Shown: piece by piece, positions 7,198 through 8,643 of the stretch
Layout: the number at the start of each line of letters is the position of its first letter
Position numbering within the stretch: the first letter of the stretch is position 1
Notes under the pieces: model-generated
What the model was told of the DNA's origin: nothing
The model's input: only the letters and a program-made list of their open reading frames with translations
The model's database searches: none
Assembly: GCA_030596225.1 (NCBI GenBank)
Contig: JAUVKO010000077.1
Span: forward strand, 1-8,643
Origin: Fidelibacterota bacterium
Lineage (GTDB): Bacteria > Fidelibacterota > UBA8477 > JABMPR01
Direction of reading: 5' to 3'
DNA length: 8,643 bases
Made by a program: the position numbers and the translations under genes

Positions 7198-8643
7198 ATG
7201 GCTCTGTCAGCACTTGATTGGACCATAATCGGGTCGTATATCGTCTTCTCCATGGGAGTTGGGGTCTACTTCTATAAACGGGCAGCCAGCTCAACCAGTG
7301 AGTTTTTTATGGCAGGCCGAACACTGCCCTGGTGGGTCGTTGGAACTTCCATGGTGGCGACGACTTTTGCTGCTGATACGCCACTTGCCGTCACCGAATT
7401 TGTCCGGGGACCGGGAATCTGGCAAAACTGGTTCTGGTGGAATCAACTTTTAGCTGGTTTATTAGGTGTTTTTCTATTCTCAAGACTATGGAGACGGGCA
7501 GAAGTTCTGACGGATAACGAATTGATCGAAGTCCGTTACTCAGGCAAGCCAGCTGCCGGTTTGCGATTATTCAAAGCCGGTGTCTTCGCGATCCTGTACA
7601 ATTTCATTGTTATGGGCTGGGTGATCAATGCCATGGCATCCATTGCCGCTGTTATGCTGGACGTGGATAAATGGGCTGCCGTGTGGATTTGTGTTGTCAT
7701 TGCATTAACCTACTCATTACTATCAGGTTTTTGGGGTGTGGTCGTCACAGACATGGTTCAATTTGTCATCGCAATGGTCGGCTCTATTACTCTGGCCATT
7801 ATCGCAGTGAATCATGTTGGTGGCATGGAGGTGCTCCTGGATAAACTGCGCAGTTTTACCGGAGAACATGCTTCACTTGAAACCGGAATCCAGCAAGTCA
7901 CTCAGCAATTGGCAATGGCCACCGATTCATTACGAACGATTGAATTAGGAGCCACCCTGGAAAGCATGAAGCAACAACTGGCGGTGACACCAATGGTGAA
8001 CGAGAATACACTGAGCTTTATCCCACCTATTCCTGATGCCGGTTTCTTCACTGTCGCCTTCTGGGAATCACCTTTCTCACAATTTCTGGTTTATATGACA
8101 ATTTTATGGTGGTCCATCCATAATACTGATGGTGGTGGGTATATCATTCAGCGGATGGGATCTGCCAAAGATGAACGACATGCTCTTTTAGCAACCCTTT
8201 GGTATAATACAGCCCACTATGCCCTTCGGGTTTGGCCCTGGATCGTAGTAGCTTTGGCCTCAATGGTCATGTTCGCTGATCTTGGGGGACATGAACTGGG
8301 TTCCAAGGCTGGTTATCCCTTGGTCATGAATGCCCTGCTGGGCAGCGGTATGCGTGGGATTCTGGTGGTTTCATTCCTGGCCGCATTTATGTCCACCATC
8401 GATACCCATTTGAATTGGTCAGCTTCCTACATTATCAATGATGTATATAAACGCTTTTTTAAACCTGAATCAGCAATTAAGGACAAGGATACTGCCCAAC
8501 GCCATTATGTGGTTATCTCCAAGATCGCTACTGTCCTGCTGATGCTGCTGGCAGCGTATACAGCCATGCAGATGCAAAGTATTGAAAAAGCCTGGAAATT
8601 TATTGCCGCCATGGGTGCCGGAATTGGTCTGGTGCTGATTTTG
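7198..8643 (+). CDS. Sodium:solute symporter (SSS family), 3'-partial
   Basis: This is a Na+-coupled inner-membrane transporter of the LeuT-fold SSS family; 482 codons are visible and the frame is still open at the window edge. It begins MALSALDWTIIG, with the first membrane segment at about 7-27. Family landmarks follow: the FFMAGRTLPWW block (36-46) typical of the loop before core TM1, ATTFAADTP (54-62) in TM1 where the helix is usually unwound, HNTDGGGYIIQRM (308-320) followed by SAKDERHALLATLWY, and AAFMSTIDTHLNWSASY (395-411) corresponding to the Ser/Thr-containing Na+ site helix, ending IINDVYKRFF. Residues about 206-282, between TM5 and TM6, are longer than usual and contain a polar, Gln-rich, helix-forming stretch (228-262). 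Family members carry sugars, sialic acid, proline and others; next to murein enzymes the substrate may be MurNAc, GlcNAc or a released amino acid, but this is inference. Confidence 0.9.
   Translation, partial: MALSALDWTIIGSYIVFSMGVGVYFYKRAASSTSEFFMAGRTLPWWVVGTSMVATTFAADTPLAVTEFVRGPGIWQNWFWWNQLLAGLLGVFLFSRLWRRAEVLTDNELIEVRYSGKPAAGLRLFKAGVFAILYNFIVMGWVINAMASIAAVMLDVDKWAAVWICVVIALTYSLLSGFWGVVVTDMVQFVIAMVGSITLAIIAVNHVGGMEVLLDKLRSFTGEHASLETGIQQVTQQLAMATDSLRTIELGATLESMKQQLAVTPMVNENTLSFIPPIPDAGFFTVAFWESPFSQFLVYMTILWWSIHNTDGGGYIIQRMGSAKDERHALLATLWYNTAHYALRVWPWIVVALASMVMFADLGGHELGSKAGYPLVMNALLGSGMRGILVVSFLAAFMSTIDTHLNWSASYIINDVYKRFFKPESAIKDKDTAQRHYVVISKIATVLLMLLAAYTAMQMQSIEKAWKFIAAMGAGIGLVLIL

Noticed and set aside
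6905..7294. 129-codon open frame on the minus strand across the permease/symporter junction
   Set aside because: Both + strand genes are supported by family motifs and ribosome sites here; the minus frame has no features of its own.

Overview
The window carries a stretch of about 8.6 kb with all genes on the + strand. It reads as a peptidoglycan (murein) degradation and uptake locus of a Gram-negative bacterium of the Bacteroidota/FCB kind. The main clues are a YPNPFN-type C-terminal sorting domain (type IX secretion style) on a secreted glycosidase, a lipoprotein signal on a second enzyme, an AmpG-like permease, and moderate GC with AGGAG/AAGGA ribosome sites. A candidate FCB lineage such as Neomarinimicrobiota, Ignavibacteriota or Calditrichota fits, but the sequence alone does not settle the phylum.

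Layout. (1) 1-1175: 3' part of a NamZ/DUF1343 (GH171) exo-beta-N-acetylmuramidase homologue whose true start lies before the window. (2) 1203-3635: a secreted GH18 glycosidase with fibronectin III-like, Rossmann-like and C-terminal sorting domains; its best start appears to be a non-standard codon. (3) 3645-4976: a second NamZ homologue, made as a lipoprotein, with its ribosome site overlapping the GH18 stop codon. (4) 4977-5335: a 359-base gap holding the decayed remnant of a GxxExxY-family gene between imperfect inverted repeats. (5) 5336-7147: an AmpG-like major facilitator permease with a periplasmic insert of about 180 residues between TM5 and TM6. (6) 7198-8643: a sodium:solute symporter, open at the right edge.

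How the genes may work together (inference). If the GH18 enzyme is an endo-N-acetylglucosaminidase, it would cut GlcNAc-MurNAc bonds in wall material outside the cell and leave MurNAc at non-reducing ends. That is the end NamZ enzymes attack. The two transporters would then take up muropeptide or sugar products. The placement of a surface-secreted endo-enzyme between two exo-enzymes, next to two importers, suggests scavenging of foreign or shed cell wall rather than only recycling of the cell's own wall. No RNA genes, CRISPR arrays, clear sigma-70 promoters or strong intrinsic terminators were recognised.
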